Assembly: GCA_030640385.1 (NCBI GenBank)
Contig: DAOWJL010000080.1
Span: 1-7,420, forward strand
Length of the DNA stretch: 7,420 bases
Origin: Dehalococcoidia bacterium
GTDB lineage: Bacteria; Chloroflexota; Dehalococcoidia; Dehalococcoidales; G020351185
Direction: 5' to 3'
This document shows positions 1 to 6,109 of this stretch, in pieces. Under the pieces are notes generated by a model. That model saw only the letters and a list, made by a program, of their open reading frames with translations, was not told the DNA's origin and did not search any database. The position numbers and the translations under genes were made by a program. The stretch's first letter is position 1; each line of letters opens with the position of its first letter.

Positions 1-2
1 AA

Positions 3-1499
3 GGTAAATTAAAACCACGTCCGCCGGTAATAACTATCATGGGGCATGTTGACCATGGCAAAACCAGGCTGCTGGATGCCATCAGGCAAACGAATGTTAT
101 GGATACAGAAGCCGGTGGTATCACCCAGCATATTGGTGCCTACCAGGTAGAGGTTAACGGACAGAAGATTACCTTCCTTGATACGCCGGGCCATGAAGCC
201 TTTACCGCCATGCGGGCTCGTGGAGCCAGGGTTACAGACATCACGATACTGGTAGTTGCCGCCGATGATGGTGTAAAACCTCAGACACTAGAAGCTATAG
301 ACCACGCTAAAGCAGCCGGAGTACCTATAGTGGTGGCTATCAACAAGATAGATAAACCTAACGCCAACCCGGATGTTGCCAAACAACAACTGGCTGATGC
401 GGGTCTCGTTATTGAGGAGTGGGGCGGCGATATCATCTGCATACTGACTTCAGCCAAGGCTAAAAAGGGTATTAATGAACTGCTTGAAAACCTGCTTCTG
501 GTAGCCGAAATGGAAAACCTGATGGCTGACCCGTCTCAACCGGCAAAGGGAGTGGTAATTGAAGCTGAAATGGATAAGACGAAGGGACCACTGGCTACAG
601 TTCTTGTCCATGACGGCACTCTAAAGCCCGGTGATTCGGTAGTAGTCGGCACTACCTGGGGGCGGATTAAGGCAATGTTTAATGATGCCGGCAAGCAGTT
701 GAGGAAGGCAAAGCCATCTACGCCAATTGTTATTCTCGGCTTGCATAACGTTCCCCAGGTAGGGGATACATTAACCGCCGTAACCGGCGAGCGCCGGGCA
801 AGAGAACTGGCAGAAAAAAGAAAGCAGGAAGATGAATCGGCACCGAAAGCGGTCAGCCTTACAAATATCTTTGACCAGATAAGTGCCGGCCGGGTTAAGG
901 AGCTTAATATAATTGTCAAAGCCGATGTCCAGGGCAGTATTGAACCAATAAAGAATTCGCTTCAGAAGCTGAGTATGGACGAAGTACAGGTCAACCTTAT
1001 TCATATCAGCAGCGGTAATGTTACCGAAAGCGACGTCATGCTGGCTATTGCCTCAAAGGGTCTGATTATCGCTTTTAACACAGGTGTCGAAACCGGCGCC
1101 ACACGTCTGGCTGAAACCGAAGGTGTAGACATCCGCAACTACAATGTTATCTATAACCTTATAGACGATGTTGAAAAAGCCCTTAAGGGTATGCTTGAAC
1201 CTGAGTATATCGAGGTTATTGATGGTCGGGCAGAGGTAAGGGCTTTATTCCCCAGCAGTAAAAAGAGGAGCGTAGCCGGTGTCTATGTCACCGAAGGCAA
1301 AGTGAGCCGGGGTGCATCGGTAAGGGTGCTGCGTAACAACAAGATTTTGGCTGAATCCGTGGTCGACAACCTGAAGCGCTTCAAGGATGATGTTAAAGAA
1401 GTAGCTACCGGCTATGAGTGCGGTATTATAGTTAAGGACTACAATGCTTTTCAGGTTGGTGATATACTTGAGTTCTTCAGCCGCCAAAAAGTCGGCTAG
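3..1499 (+). CDS. infB: Translation initiation factor IF2, 5' end missing (cut by window edge)
   Basis: IF2 is the GTPase that brings initiator fMet-tRNA to the 30S subunit and promotes 50S joining in the cytoplasm. The reading frame is open from base 3 with 498 codons visible; the ATG at 39 lies inside the G domain and is not the true start, because the residues before it (RPPVITIM) already match IF2. The G motifs are all present: GHVDHGKT at 42-65, the GGITQHIGAY switch I segment near 114-143, DTPGHEAF at 180-203, NKID at 342-353 and SAK at 450-458. An EF-Tu-like domain 2 follows (about 540-750, with KGPLATVLVHDGTL), then the IF2 domain 3 (about 840-1150) and the fMet-tRNA-binding C-terminal domain (LKRFKDDVKEV, YECGI, GDILEFF). 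Only the variable N-terminal part is missing, perhaps about 100 residues in a short IF2; that number is a guess. Residue identity is very certain; it is the first gene of the visible infB-rbfA-truB unit. Confidence 0.97.
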   Translation, partial: GKLKPRPPVITIMGHVDHGKTRLLDAIRQTNVMDTEAGGITQHIGAYQVEVNGQKITFLDTPGHEAFTAMRARGARVTDITILVVAADDGVKPQTLEAIDHAKAAGVPIVVAINKIDKPNANPDVAKQQLADAGLVIEEWGGDIICILTSAKAKKGINELLENLLLVAEMENLMADPSQPAKGVVIEAEMDKTKGPLATVLVHDGTLKPGDSVVVGTTWGRIKAMFNDAGKQLRKAKPSTPIVILGLHNVPQVGDTLTAVTGERRARELAEKRKQEDESAPKAVSLTNIFDQISAGRVKELNIIVKADVQGSIEPIKNSLQKLSMDEVQVNLIHISSGNVTESDVMLAIASKGLIIAFNTGVETGATRLAETEGVDIRNYNVIYNLIDDVEKALKGMLEPEYIEVIDGRAEVRALFPSSKKRSVAGVYVTEGKVSRGASVRVLRNNKILAESVVDNLKRFKDDVKEVATGYECGIIVKDYNAFQVGDILEFFSRQKVG

Positions 1500-1508
1500 G
1501 AAAATAGA

Positions 1509-1865
1509 ATGGTTTTTCGTATAGAGCGGGTGAACCACCTCATCCGCCAGGAAATAAGCGATCTGCTAAGGCGTGAAGTAAAAGACCCCAGGCTCAGTGG
1601 TCTTGTCTCTATCACCGAAGTGGAAACATCTTCCGACCTGAAATATGCCAAGGTCTTTTTCAGCTTTCTGGGCAGTAATGAGGAAAAGAAAGAGATATTG
1701 AGTACACTGGTTGCTGCTTCGGGCTTTTTTCATAACGAGCTGACAAAGCGCTTGAGTCTACGCCATATACCCGAACTCGACTTTCGCTGGGACGATTCCA
1801 TTGAAAAAGGGGCTCGCATTCTGGATCTCATAAACAGGGTATCACAAAATGGAGAGCAAAGCTGA
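1509..1865 (+). CDS. rbfA: 30S ribosome-binding factor RbfA
   Basis: RbfA is a small KH-fold protein that binds the 30S subunit and helps mature the 5' end of 16S rRNA, and is important in cold adaptation in E. coli. The 118-residue product has the usual length and family pattern: RIERVNHLIRQEISDLLRREVKDPR at the N-terminus (positions about 4-28), ITEVETSSDLKYAKVFFSFLG in the middle, and IPELDFRWDDSIEKGARI near the C-terminus, where RbfA proteins typically end their conserved core. It starts 9 bp after the infB stop. The AGG at 1498-1500, overlapping that stop codon, is a plausible ribosome binding site 8 bp before the ATG, so translation is probably linked to infB. The order infB-rbfA-truB is a classic bacterial arrangement. 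Nothing appears broken. Confidence 0.95.
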   Translation: MVFRIERVNHLIRQEISDLLRREVKDPRLSGLVSITEVETSSDLKYAKVFFSFLGSNEEKKEILSTLVAASGFFHNELTKRLSLRHIPELDFRWDDSIEKGARILDLINRVSQNGEQS

Positions 1866-1867
1866 TT

Positions 1868-2758
1868 ATGGATGGCATCTTTAATATTAATAAACCACCA
1901 GGCAATACCTCGTTTAGTATCGTATCTATTGTCAGGCGGCTGACCGGTGAGCGCCGGGTTGGTCATGCCGGCACTCTCGACCCTATGGCCAGCGGCGTCT
2001 TACCGGTTTGCTTCGGTAGGGGCACAAGGATTGTCGAGTTTCTGCTGGAGGCCAGTAAAGTATACCGGGCGCAGATAGAACTCGGAGTTTCCACAGATAC
2101 CCACGACGCCGACGGCAATATTACCGGGCACGGTGATCCTTCAACCGTAAAACCGGAACAGATAGAGCAGGCACTTGGCTCATTCCGCGGTTTAATACAG
2201 CAGGTGCCGCCGATGTTCAGTGCCTTAAAATACAAGGGCAAGCGTCTTTACCACTTTGCCAGAGAGGGTATTGCCATCAACCGTGAAAGCCGTGCCGCTA
2301 CAATCCACCGCCTTGAGCTATTAGATTTTAAGACACCTATTGTTACGCTTGAAATAGAATGCAGCCGTGGTACTTATATACGCTCACTGGCTCGTGACCT
2401 GGGCGAGCTTCTGAGTTGCGGTGCCCACCTCAAGGAACTGGTTCGTCTCAGTTATGGACCCTTTGATATAAAGGCAGCCGTTTCACCGAATCAGCTTAAG
2501 GATGCTTTTTCTAATAACGGCTGGCGGCAACTTATATATCCTATAGATACTGTGTTGAGTAACTGGTCGGCGGTGGTTGTCGGTGGTAAACAGGAGCAGG
2601 TTATAAAGAACGGTGGCTGCGTAACCATGGAGACAAGCCAGATAGCAGATGGTAATGAAAGAAGATGCCGCGCCTACAATAAAGAGGGTTTCTTTCTAGC
2701 CGTTCTCTATTTCAATACCGAGAGAGGACAGTGGCAACCGGAGAAGGTATTTGTTTAA
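1868..2758 (+). CDS. truB: tRNA pseudouridine(55) synthase TruB
   Basis: TruB isomerises U55 in the T-loop of tRNAs to pseudouridine. The 296-residue protein opens with the family signature GIFNINKPPGNTS (3-15). It carries the catalytic motif GHAGTLDPMASGVL (32-45), in which Asp38 is the expected nucleophile, matching Asp48 of E. coli TruB. The later conserved segments are also present: QVPPMFSALKYKGKRLY, and RGTYIRSLARDLGE, which helps form the active site. The last 60 or so residues, after about 230, look like the C-terminal PUA RNA-binding domain found in most TruB proteins. The ATG lies 2 bp after the rbfA stop, and a GGAG at 1851-1854 inside rbfA may serve as ribosome binding site, with rather long spacing. 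It is the last gene of the translation unit: a terminator-like hairpin overlaps its stop codon. In many bacteria ribF and rpsO follow; here they do not. Confidence 0.96.
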   Translation: MDGIFNINKPPGNTSFSIVSIVRRLTGERRVGHAGTLDPMASGVLPVCFGRGTRIVEFLLEASKVYRAQIELGVSTDTHDADGNITGHGDPSTVKPEQIEQALGSFRGLIQQVPPMFSALKYKGKRLYHFAREGIAINRESRAATIHRLELLDFKTPIVTLEIECSRGTYIRSLARDLGELLSCGAHLKELVRLSYGPFDIKAAVSPNQLKDAFSNNGWRQLIYPIDTVLSNWSAVVVGGKQEQVIKNGGCVTMETSQIADGNERRCRAYNKEGFFLAVLYFNTERGQWQPEKVFV

Positions 2759-2773
2759 CAGCCTCCGGTTTTT
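2736..2773 (+). terminator. Likely intrinsic terminator of the infB-rbfA-truB unit
   Basis: The arms AACCGGAG (2736-2743) and CTCCGGTT (2763-2770) are perfectly complementary. They enclose a 19-base loop containing the truB stop codon, and run straight into five T's (2769-2773). The six-base GC-rich core plus U tract fits a Rho-independent terminator. The long loop and short U tract make it of moderate strength. It lies just upstream of a new promoter, which supports a transcription boundary here. Confidence 0.68.
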
Positions 2774-2794
2774 AAGGTAACGCACTCTATGCCC

Positions 2795-2824
2795 TTGACA
2801 ACCTACCTGTAAAATAGATATAGT
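2795..2824 (+). promoter_or_regulatory. Sigma-70-type promoter for the zinc-ribbon gene
   Basis: A perfect -35 box TTGACA (2795-2800) is followed, after 18 bp, by TATAGT (2819-2824), a 5/6 match to the -10 consensus. Transcription would start near 2831, leaving a leader of about 25 bases that holds little more than the ribosome binding site. This is the best promoter in the window, and it sits between the truB terminator and the small gene it would serve. Confidence 0.75.
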
Positions 2825-2837
2825 TCAAAAAGTGTTC

Positions 2838-2847
2838 AGGAGGAGGT
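2838..2847 (+). promoter_or_regulatory. Strong ribosome binding site deciding a TTG start
   Basis: AGGAGGAGGT is an almost ideal Shine-Dalgarno sequence and ends 8 bases before the TTG at 2856. An in-frame TAG at 2847-2849 rules out any earlier start, so the TTG is the only sensible initiation codon for the small gene. Confidence 0.85.
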
Positions 2848-2855
2848 AGAAGATA

Positions 2856-2996
2856 TTGCAGGCTTATTGCGTAAAATGCCGGACAAAGAGGGAAATAAAG
2901 AATCCCCAGCGGATTACCCTTAAGAATGGCCGTCCAGCCACACAGGGTGTCTGCCCCGTATGCGGTACTAAAGTATTCAGGATCGGAAAGAGCTGA
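2856..2996 (+). CDS. Small four-cysteine zinc-ribbon protein, DUF5679-like
   Basis: This 46-residue protein begins MQAYCVKC and ends RIGKS, and starts at TTG. It has two CxxC knuckles, Cys5/Cys8 and Cys33/Cys36 (CPVCGT), spaced as in a zinc ribbon. Between them is a basic stretch with LKNGRPATQGVCPVCG. The overall pattern (AYCVKC, K-R-E, TLKNGRPA, G-CPVCGTK, FRIG) matches what I know of DUF5679, a family of very short proteins of unknown function common in Chloroflexota; the family name is from memory. Many basic residues suggest nucleic-acid or ribosome contact, but this is inference. It has its own strong promoter and an excellent ribosome binding site, so it may be well expressed. It could be transcribed alone or read through into the inositol-phosphate synthase gene 139 bp downstream. 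It is certainly coding; its function is unknown. Confidence 0.88.
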   Translation: MQAYCVKCRTKREIKNPQRITLKNGRPATQGVCPVCGTKVFRIGKS

Positions 2997-3020
2997 TTAT
3001 ACAGAAAATACATTTTCTCT

Positions 3021-3048
3021 TTGACTAACAGCCAGTCAAGAAGATAAT
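3021..3048 (+). promoter_or_regulatory. Possible upstream promoter for the inositol-lipid genes
   Basis: TTGACT (3021-3026) and GATAAT (3043-3048) are each 5/6 matches to the -35 and -10 boxes, 16 bp apart, giving a start near 3055. The -10 box lies between the arms of the 8-bp inverted repeat (3029-3036 and 3055-3062), an arrangement that would suit repression. This rests on motif matching only. Confidence 0.4.
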
Positions 3049-3062
3049 GAGTGTACTGGCTG
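3021..3062 (+). repeat. Overlapping inverted repeats in the leader region of the inositol-phosphate synthase gene
   Basis: CAGCCAGT (3029-3036) and ACTGGCTG (3055-3062) form a perfect 8-bp inverted repeat with an 18-base spacer. A second repeat, TTGACT (3021-3026) with AGTCAA (3034-3039), has a 7-base loop and shares three bases with the first (AGT, 3034-3036), so the two stems cannot both form. There is no U tract behind the larger stem, so it is not a normal terminator. It could be an operator or chance; I cannot tell which. Confidence 0.5.
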
Positions 3063-3075
3063 ATTTGACAGATTG

Positions 3076-3106
3076 TTGTTAATTACAGGAAAGCCCGCAG
3101 TATAAT
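3076..3106 (+). promoter_or_regulatory. Possible proximal promoter for the inositol-phosphate synthase gene
   Basis: A perfect TATAAT -10 box lies at 3101-3106. The best -35 partner is TTGTTA (3076-3081), a 4/6 match with a long 19-bp spacer. The perfect TTGACA at 3065-3070 is 30 bp away and too far to pair with it. Transcription would begin near 3113, about 23 bases before the TTG start codon, the same short-leader geometry as the promoter at 2795-2824. Confidence 0.5.
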
Positions 3107-3135
3107 TCTGTTTTTTACTGGAAAGGGGTATAAAT

Positions 3136-4248
3136 TTGGGCAGTATAAATGTAGCCTTAATAGGAATCGGTAACTGCTGTTCTTCTCTGGTGCAGGGCGT
3201 TCATTTCTATAGGAAAGCAAAAGATGTTGAATTCGTTCCCGGGCTTATGCATGTAAATCTCGGCGGCTACCACATAAGCGATATCAACTTCGTCGCCGCC
3301 TTCGATATTGATAAGAACAAGGTCGGCCAGGACCTGGCAAAGGCAATCGTCACGCCACCCAACAATACCTTCAATTTCTGCGATGTGCCGCCCAGCGGTG
3401 TCAAGGTGGAGCGGGGTATGACCCATGATGGTCTTGGGAAATACCTCTCCAAAATAATAGTCAAGGCACCGGGGCCAACTGCCGACATAGTTAAAATCCT
3501 GAAGGATACAAAGACAGATGTGGTCATCAGCTATCTTCCTGTGGGCAGCGAAGAGGCAACCAAGTGGTATGTAGAACAGATACTGGAGGCCGGCTGTGGT
3601 TTCATAAACTGCGTTCCGGTATTCATTGCCCGCGAGAAGTACTGGCAGCAACGCTTTGAGAAAAAGGGGTTGCCTGTAATCGGCGACGATATAAAATCCC
3701 AGGTCGGGGCGACCATAGTCCACAGAGTGCTGACACGCTTATTCCGTGACCGCGGCGTCAAGATGGAGAGGACTTACCAATTGAATTTCGGCGGTAACAC
3801 CGATTTTCTAAATATGCTGGAGCGGGAGCGCCTTGAGTCCAAGAAAATATCAAAGACCAATTCCGTTACTTCCCAGCTCGATTATAAACTTGATCCGGAT
3901 GATATCCATATCGGCCCCAGTGACTATGTTCCATGGCTTACCGACCGCAAATTCTGCCATATCCGAATGGAGGGACGTACATTTGGCGACGTCCCCCTGA
4001 ACCTGGAATTGAAACTGGAGGTATGGGATAGCCCCAACTCAGCCGGTGTGGTTATCGATGCCATACGTTGCTGTAAACTTGCCCTAGACAGAGGAATGAA
4101 AGGAGCGTTGGTTGCGCCTTCTTCCTATTTTATGAAATCCCCTCCAGTTCAATATACCGATAACGAAGCCCGCCGCCTGGTGGAGGAGTTTGTTACCGAA
4201 CAGCCAGAGTGCCAACCGGCAACCAGGCCTGCAAATAAAAAATCCTAG
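3136..4248 (+). CDS. ino1: Inositol-3-phosphate synthase (myo-inositol-1-phosphate synthase), prokaryotic type
   Basis: The enzyme uses bound NAD to convert glucose-6-phosphate to inositol phosphate, the first and committed step of inositol synthesis in the cytosol. The 370-residue length fits the short bacterial/archaeal form (the yeast enzyme is over 500). Visible motifs are the Rossmann NAD-binding start VALIGIGNCCSSLVQG (6-21), GDDIKSQVGAT (183-193), NFGGNTDFLNM (217-227), KKISKT (236-241) and DSPNSAG (298-304). All are hallmarks of the family and contain the lysines and acidic residues used for binding and catalysis. The start is TTG at 3136, with GAAAGGGG (3121-3128) as ribosome binding site 7 bases upstream; an in-frame stop at 3103-3105 and no ATG or GTG in between support it. 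It is followed by a PimA-like glycosyltransferase and a PgsA1-like phosphatidyltransferase, so its product probably feeds an inositol phospholipid, though a soluble inositol osmolyte is also possible. Confidence 0.94.
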   Translation: MGSINVALIGIGNCCSSLVQGVHFYRKAKDVEFVPGLMHVNLGGYHISDINFVAAFDIDKNKVGQDLAKAIVTPPNNTFNFCDVPPSGVKVERGMTHDGLGKYLSKIIVKAPGPTADIVKILKDTKTDVVISYLPVGSEEATKWYVEQILEAGCGFINCVPVFIAREKYWQQRFEKKGLPVIGDDIKSQVGATIVHRVLTRLFRDRGVKMERTYQLNFGGNTDFLNMLERERLESKKISKTNSVTSQLDYKLDPDDIHIGPSDYVPWLTDRKFCHIRMEGRTFGDVPLNLELKLEVWDSPNSAGVVIDAIRCCKLALDRGMKGALVAPSSYFMKSPPVQYTDNEARRLVEEFVTEQPECQPATRPANKKS

Positions 4249-4298
4249 CTACCATGAGCGTTACAGTTTAGAATTAACGAAGAATAAAGCGGTTTCTT

Positions 4299-5471
4299 AT
4301 GAAGATTGCACTGGTATCTCCCTATGACTTTATCCACCCGGGTGGGGTAGTTAATCATATCCTGGCCTTATATGACCAGCTTAGGGAAATGGGGCACGAA
4401 GTTAAAATTATTGCCCCGGCATCCCGGTCTGTACAAAGCAAAGATGACCGCTTTCTGCATATCGGTAAAGCCCGCCCGCTTCCCGTCCGTGGTACTACTA
4501 TCCGCATCAGCCTATCACTCAGGCTGGCATCCAAAATAAAAGAAGTACTCTCACGTGAAAAATTCGATATTATACACCTGCACGAGCCTTTTATGCCTAT
4601 GCTCTGCAGCGCCGTGCTCCGCTTTTCAGATTCGGTAAATATTGGCACCTTTCATGCCTGCCGCGGCAGCCCCGGCTACAACTTTGGCTGGCCTATCTCC
4701 AAGCTGATGCTACACCGCCGTCGGCGTAAACTGGCCGGTAAAATAGCCGTTTCAAAACCGGCTATGGATTACGCCAGCAAGTATGTTCCTGGGCAATATA
4801 CCATTATCCCTAATGGCATTGATTTGAAACACTTCTCGCCGGATGTTTCACCGATTGAAAGATTCGCTGATGGCAAGATAAACATCCTTTTTGTTGGCCG
4901 CCTTGAAAAACGCAAGGGATTGGACCACCTGTTAAAGGCATACAATAAGGTTAAGAAAGAATATGCAAATTGCCGCCTTATCATCGTTGGCCCCGGCGTT
5001 ATATTTCGCCGTAAATATGAGAGGTATGTAAGGCGTAATCACCTGGCAGATGTCGTCTTTATCGGCATGGTAGACTATGACGAACTACCCCGTTATTATA
5101 AAACCGCCGATATATTCTGCTCACCGGCAACCGGCAGGGAGAGTTTTGGTATCGTTCTGCTGGAGGCTATGGCACTCGGTAAACCGATTGTCGCTACCAA
5201 TATAGAAGGCTATGCCAGTGTTATGACAAATGGCGAGGAGGGATATCTTGTTCCGCCTGATGACGACAATGAATTAGCCCGGGTGCTTATGGCACTTATA
5301 ACCGATAAATCATTGAGACAGCAGATGGGGGCCAGGGGTCTTATCACCGCTCAGGAACATGACTGGAAAGAGATTGCCCGGAGAGTGGTTGATTATTATA
5401 TAAAGATATTCGGTCAGACCTCATGGCAAAAAACTCCTCCGAAATACGAGGCTATATCAGCTTCGGCTTGA
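4299..5471 (+). CDS. GT4-family glycosyltransferase, PimA-like (phosphatidylinositol mannosyltransferase type)
   Basis: This is a 390-residue GT-B glycosyltransferase. In mycobacteria PimA moves mannose from GDP-mannose to phosphatidylinositol on the inner face of the membrane. The resemblance to PimA runs along the whole length: MKIALVSPYDFIHPGGVVNHI (compare PimA RIGMVCPYSFDVPGGVQSHV), IIAPAS, FDIIHLHEP, GTFHA, KIAVS, IPNGID, LFVGRLEKRKG, and TGRESFGIVLLEAMALGKPIVAT. Expected active-site residues are His119, Arg201 and Lys206 (donor phosphate contacts) and Glu281 in the EX7E-like motif; the Arg-Lys loop is one residue shorter than in PimA. There is no signal peptide or membrane segment; basic patches such as HRRRRK (about residues 136-141) could contact membrane lipids. 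It starts 50 bp after ino1 with a weak ribosome binding site. The donor sugar (mannose or glucose) and acceptor cannot be read from sequence, so other lipid glycosyltransferases remain possible and I give no symbol. Confidence 0.9.
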   Translation: MKIALVSPYDFIHPGGVVNHILALYDQLREMGHEVKIIAPASRSVQSKDDRFLHIGKARPLPVRGTTIRISLSLRLASKIKEVLSREKFDIIHLHEPFMPMLCSAVLRFSDSVNIGTFHACRGSPGYNFGWPISKLMLHRRRRKLAGKIAVSKPAMDYASKYVPGQYTIIPNGIDLKHFSPDVSPIERFADGKINILFVGRLEKRKGLDHLLKAYNKVKKEYANCRLIIVGPGVIFRRKYERYVRRNHLADVVFIGMVDYDELPRYYKTADIFCSPATGRESFGIVLLEAMALGKPIVATNIEGYASVMTNGEEGYLVPPDDDNELARVLMALITDKSLRQQMGARGLITAQEHDWKEIARRVVDYYIKIFGQTSWQKTPPKYEAISASA

Positions 5472-5504
5472 GTGATTATTAGTTTTTTCAGGTAAATGTA
5501 ATTT

Positions 5505-6107
5505 ATGGTGGGTTTAGCACGTTTTCGTAAAACTTTGTCTTGCTACTTTACCAATCCTGTAGTTAAGGTACTGGCCAGGACACCGGTAACACCTAATTTC
5601 CTAACCTTTTTCAGTCTTATACTGGCCGCCGGTGCAGCGGCACTGATAGCCACCGGTAATCTTCTAGCCGCCGGCTTTATAGTTCTGGTGGCTGGTTTCC
5701 TTGACATGCTTGATGGGGCTCTGGCACGATGGACCAACCGTGTTACCCGTTTTGGCGCCGTGCTCGATTCTACCATCGATCGTTTAGCCGAGGGAGTCGT
5801 GCTACTCGGTATCATGTATTTTTATGCCGATGAAGGTTCTACAATCGGGGTTTTACTTGCCGGCGCTGTTCTGCTCACTTCATTGCTGGTAAGCTATATA
5901 AGGTCCCGGGCAGAGGCAGCCGATATTGAGTGTACAGTAGGATTTTTTACCCGTCCGGAGAGGATTATCGTGCTGGCACTCGGTCTTTTTATAAACCAGC
6001 TGGAGATTGCTTTATCTGTTATAGCCGCCTTCAGCCTGTTTACTGCAGGGCAGCGGCTGTTCTATGTCTGGCGCCAGATGAAAAGAAAATATAACGGGGG
6101 AAAATGA
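5505..6107 (+). CDS. CDP-alcohol phosphatidyltransferase, phosphatidylinositol-phosphate synthase-like
   Basis: This integral membrane enzyme joins a CDP-activated diacylglycerol to an alcohol with release of CMP. The 200-residue protein contains the complete family signature D-x2-DG-x2-AR-x8-G-x3-D-x3-D, with metal-binding Asp67, Asp70, Asp88 and Asp92. About six hydrophobic segments can be seen (about 31-50, 52-66, 96-108, 113-132, 153-164 and 168-182), the usual number. The segments VSYIRSRAEA (129-138) and TRPERIIVL (149-157) resemble mycobacterial PgsA1, which uses inositol-1-phosphate. Arg133, Arg150/Arg153 and Arg184 fall where, from memory, basic residues of that enzyme hold the inositol phosphate. 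With ino1 and a PimA-like gene next door, phosphatidylinositol-phosphate synthase is the best guess; phosphatidylglycerophosphate synthase is the main alternative. ATG at 5505 follows a modest AGGT (5490-5493). The stop overlaps the purA start. Confidence 0.9.
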   Translation: MVGLARFRKTLSCYFTNPVVKVLARTPVTPNFLTFFSLILAAGAAALIATGNLLAAGFIVLVAGFLDMLDGALARWTNRVTRFGAVLDSTIDRLAEGVVLLGIMYFYADEGSTIGVLLAGAVLLTSLLVSYIRSRAEAADIECTVGFFTRPERIIVLALGLFINQLEIALSVIAAFSLFTAGQRLFYVWRQMKRKYNGGK

Positions 6108-6109
6108 TG
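6096..6109 (+). promoter_or_regulatory. Ribosome binding site and overlapping ATGA/ATG start region of purA
   Basis: GGGGG at 6096-6100 precedes two consecutive ATG codons at 6104 and 6107. The first gives only 3 bases of spacing, the second 6, so the second ATG is better placed. The upstream gene's TGA (6105-6107) overlaps both, which suggests translational coupling. Confidence 0.6.

Noticed and set aside
536..1004. Overlapping minus-strand open frames opposite infB
   Set aside because: They are antisense to conserved IF2 domains and show no family features.
3003..3018. AT-rich hairpin AGAAAA/TTTTCT just after the zinc-ribbon gene as a terminator
   Set aside because: The stem has a single GC-type pair and no clear U tract follows, so it is too weak to call.
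3065..3106. TTGACA (3065-3070) and TATAAT (3101-3106) as one perfect promoter
   Set aside because: The two perfect boxes are 30 bp apart, far beyond the 16-19 bp a sigma-70 promoter allows. Each may belong to a different element or be chance.
3157..3723. A 188-codon open frame on the minus strand opposite the inositol-phosphate synthase gene
   Set aside because: It lies wholly within a well-supported gene, its protein has no recognisable motif, and no promoter or ribosome binding site was seen for it. It is a shadow of the plus-strand codon pattern.
4259..4279. Inverted repeat CGTTA/TAACG between ino1 and the glycosyltransferase gene
   Set aside because: A five-base stem with an 11-base loop and no T run is within chance; no convincing promoter was seen in this 50-bp gap either.
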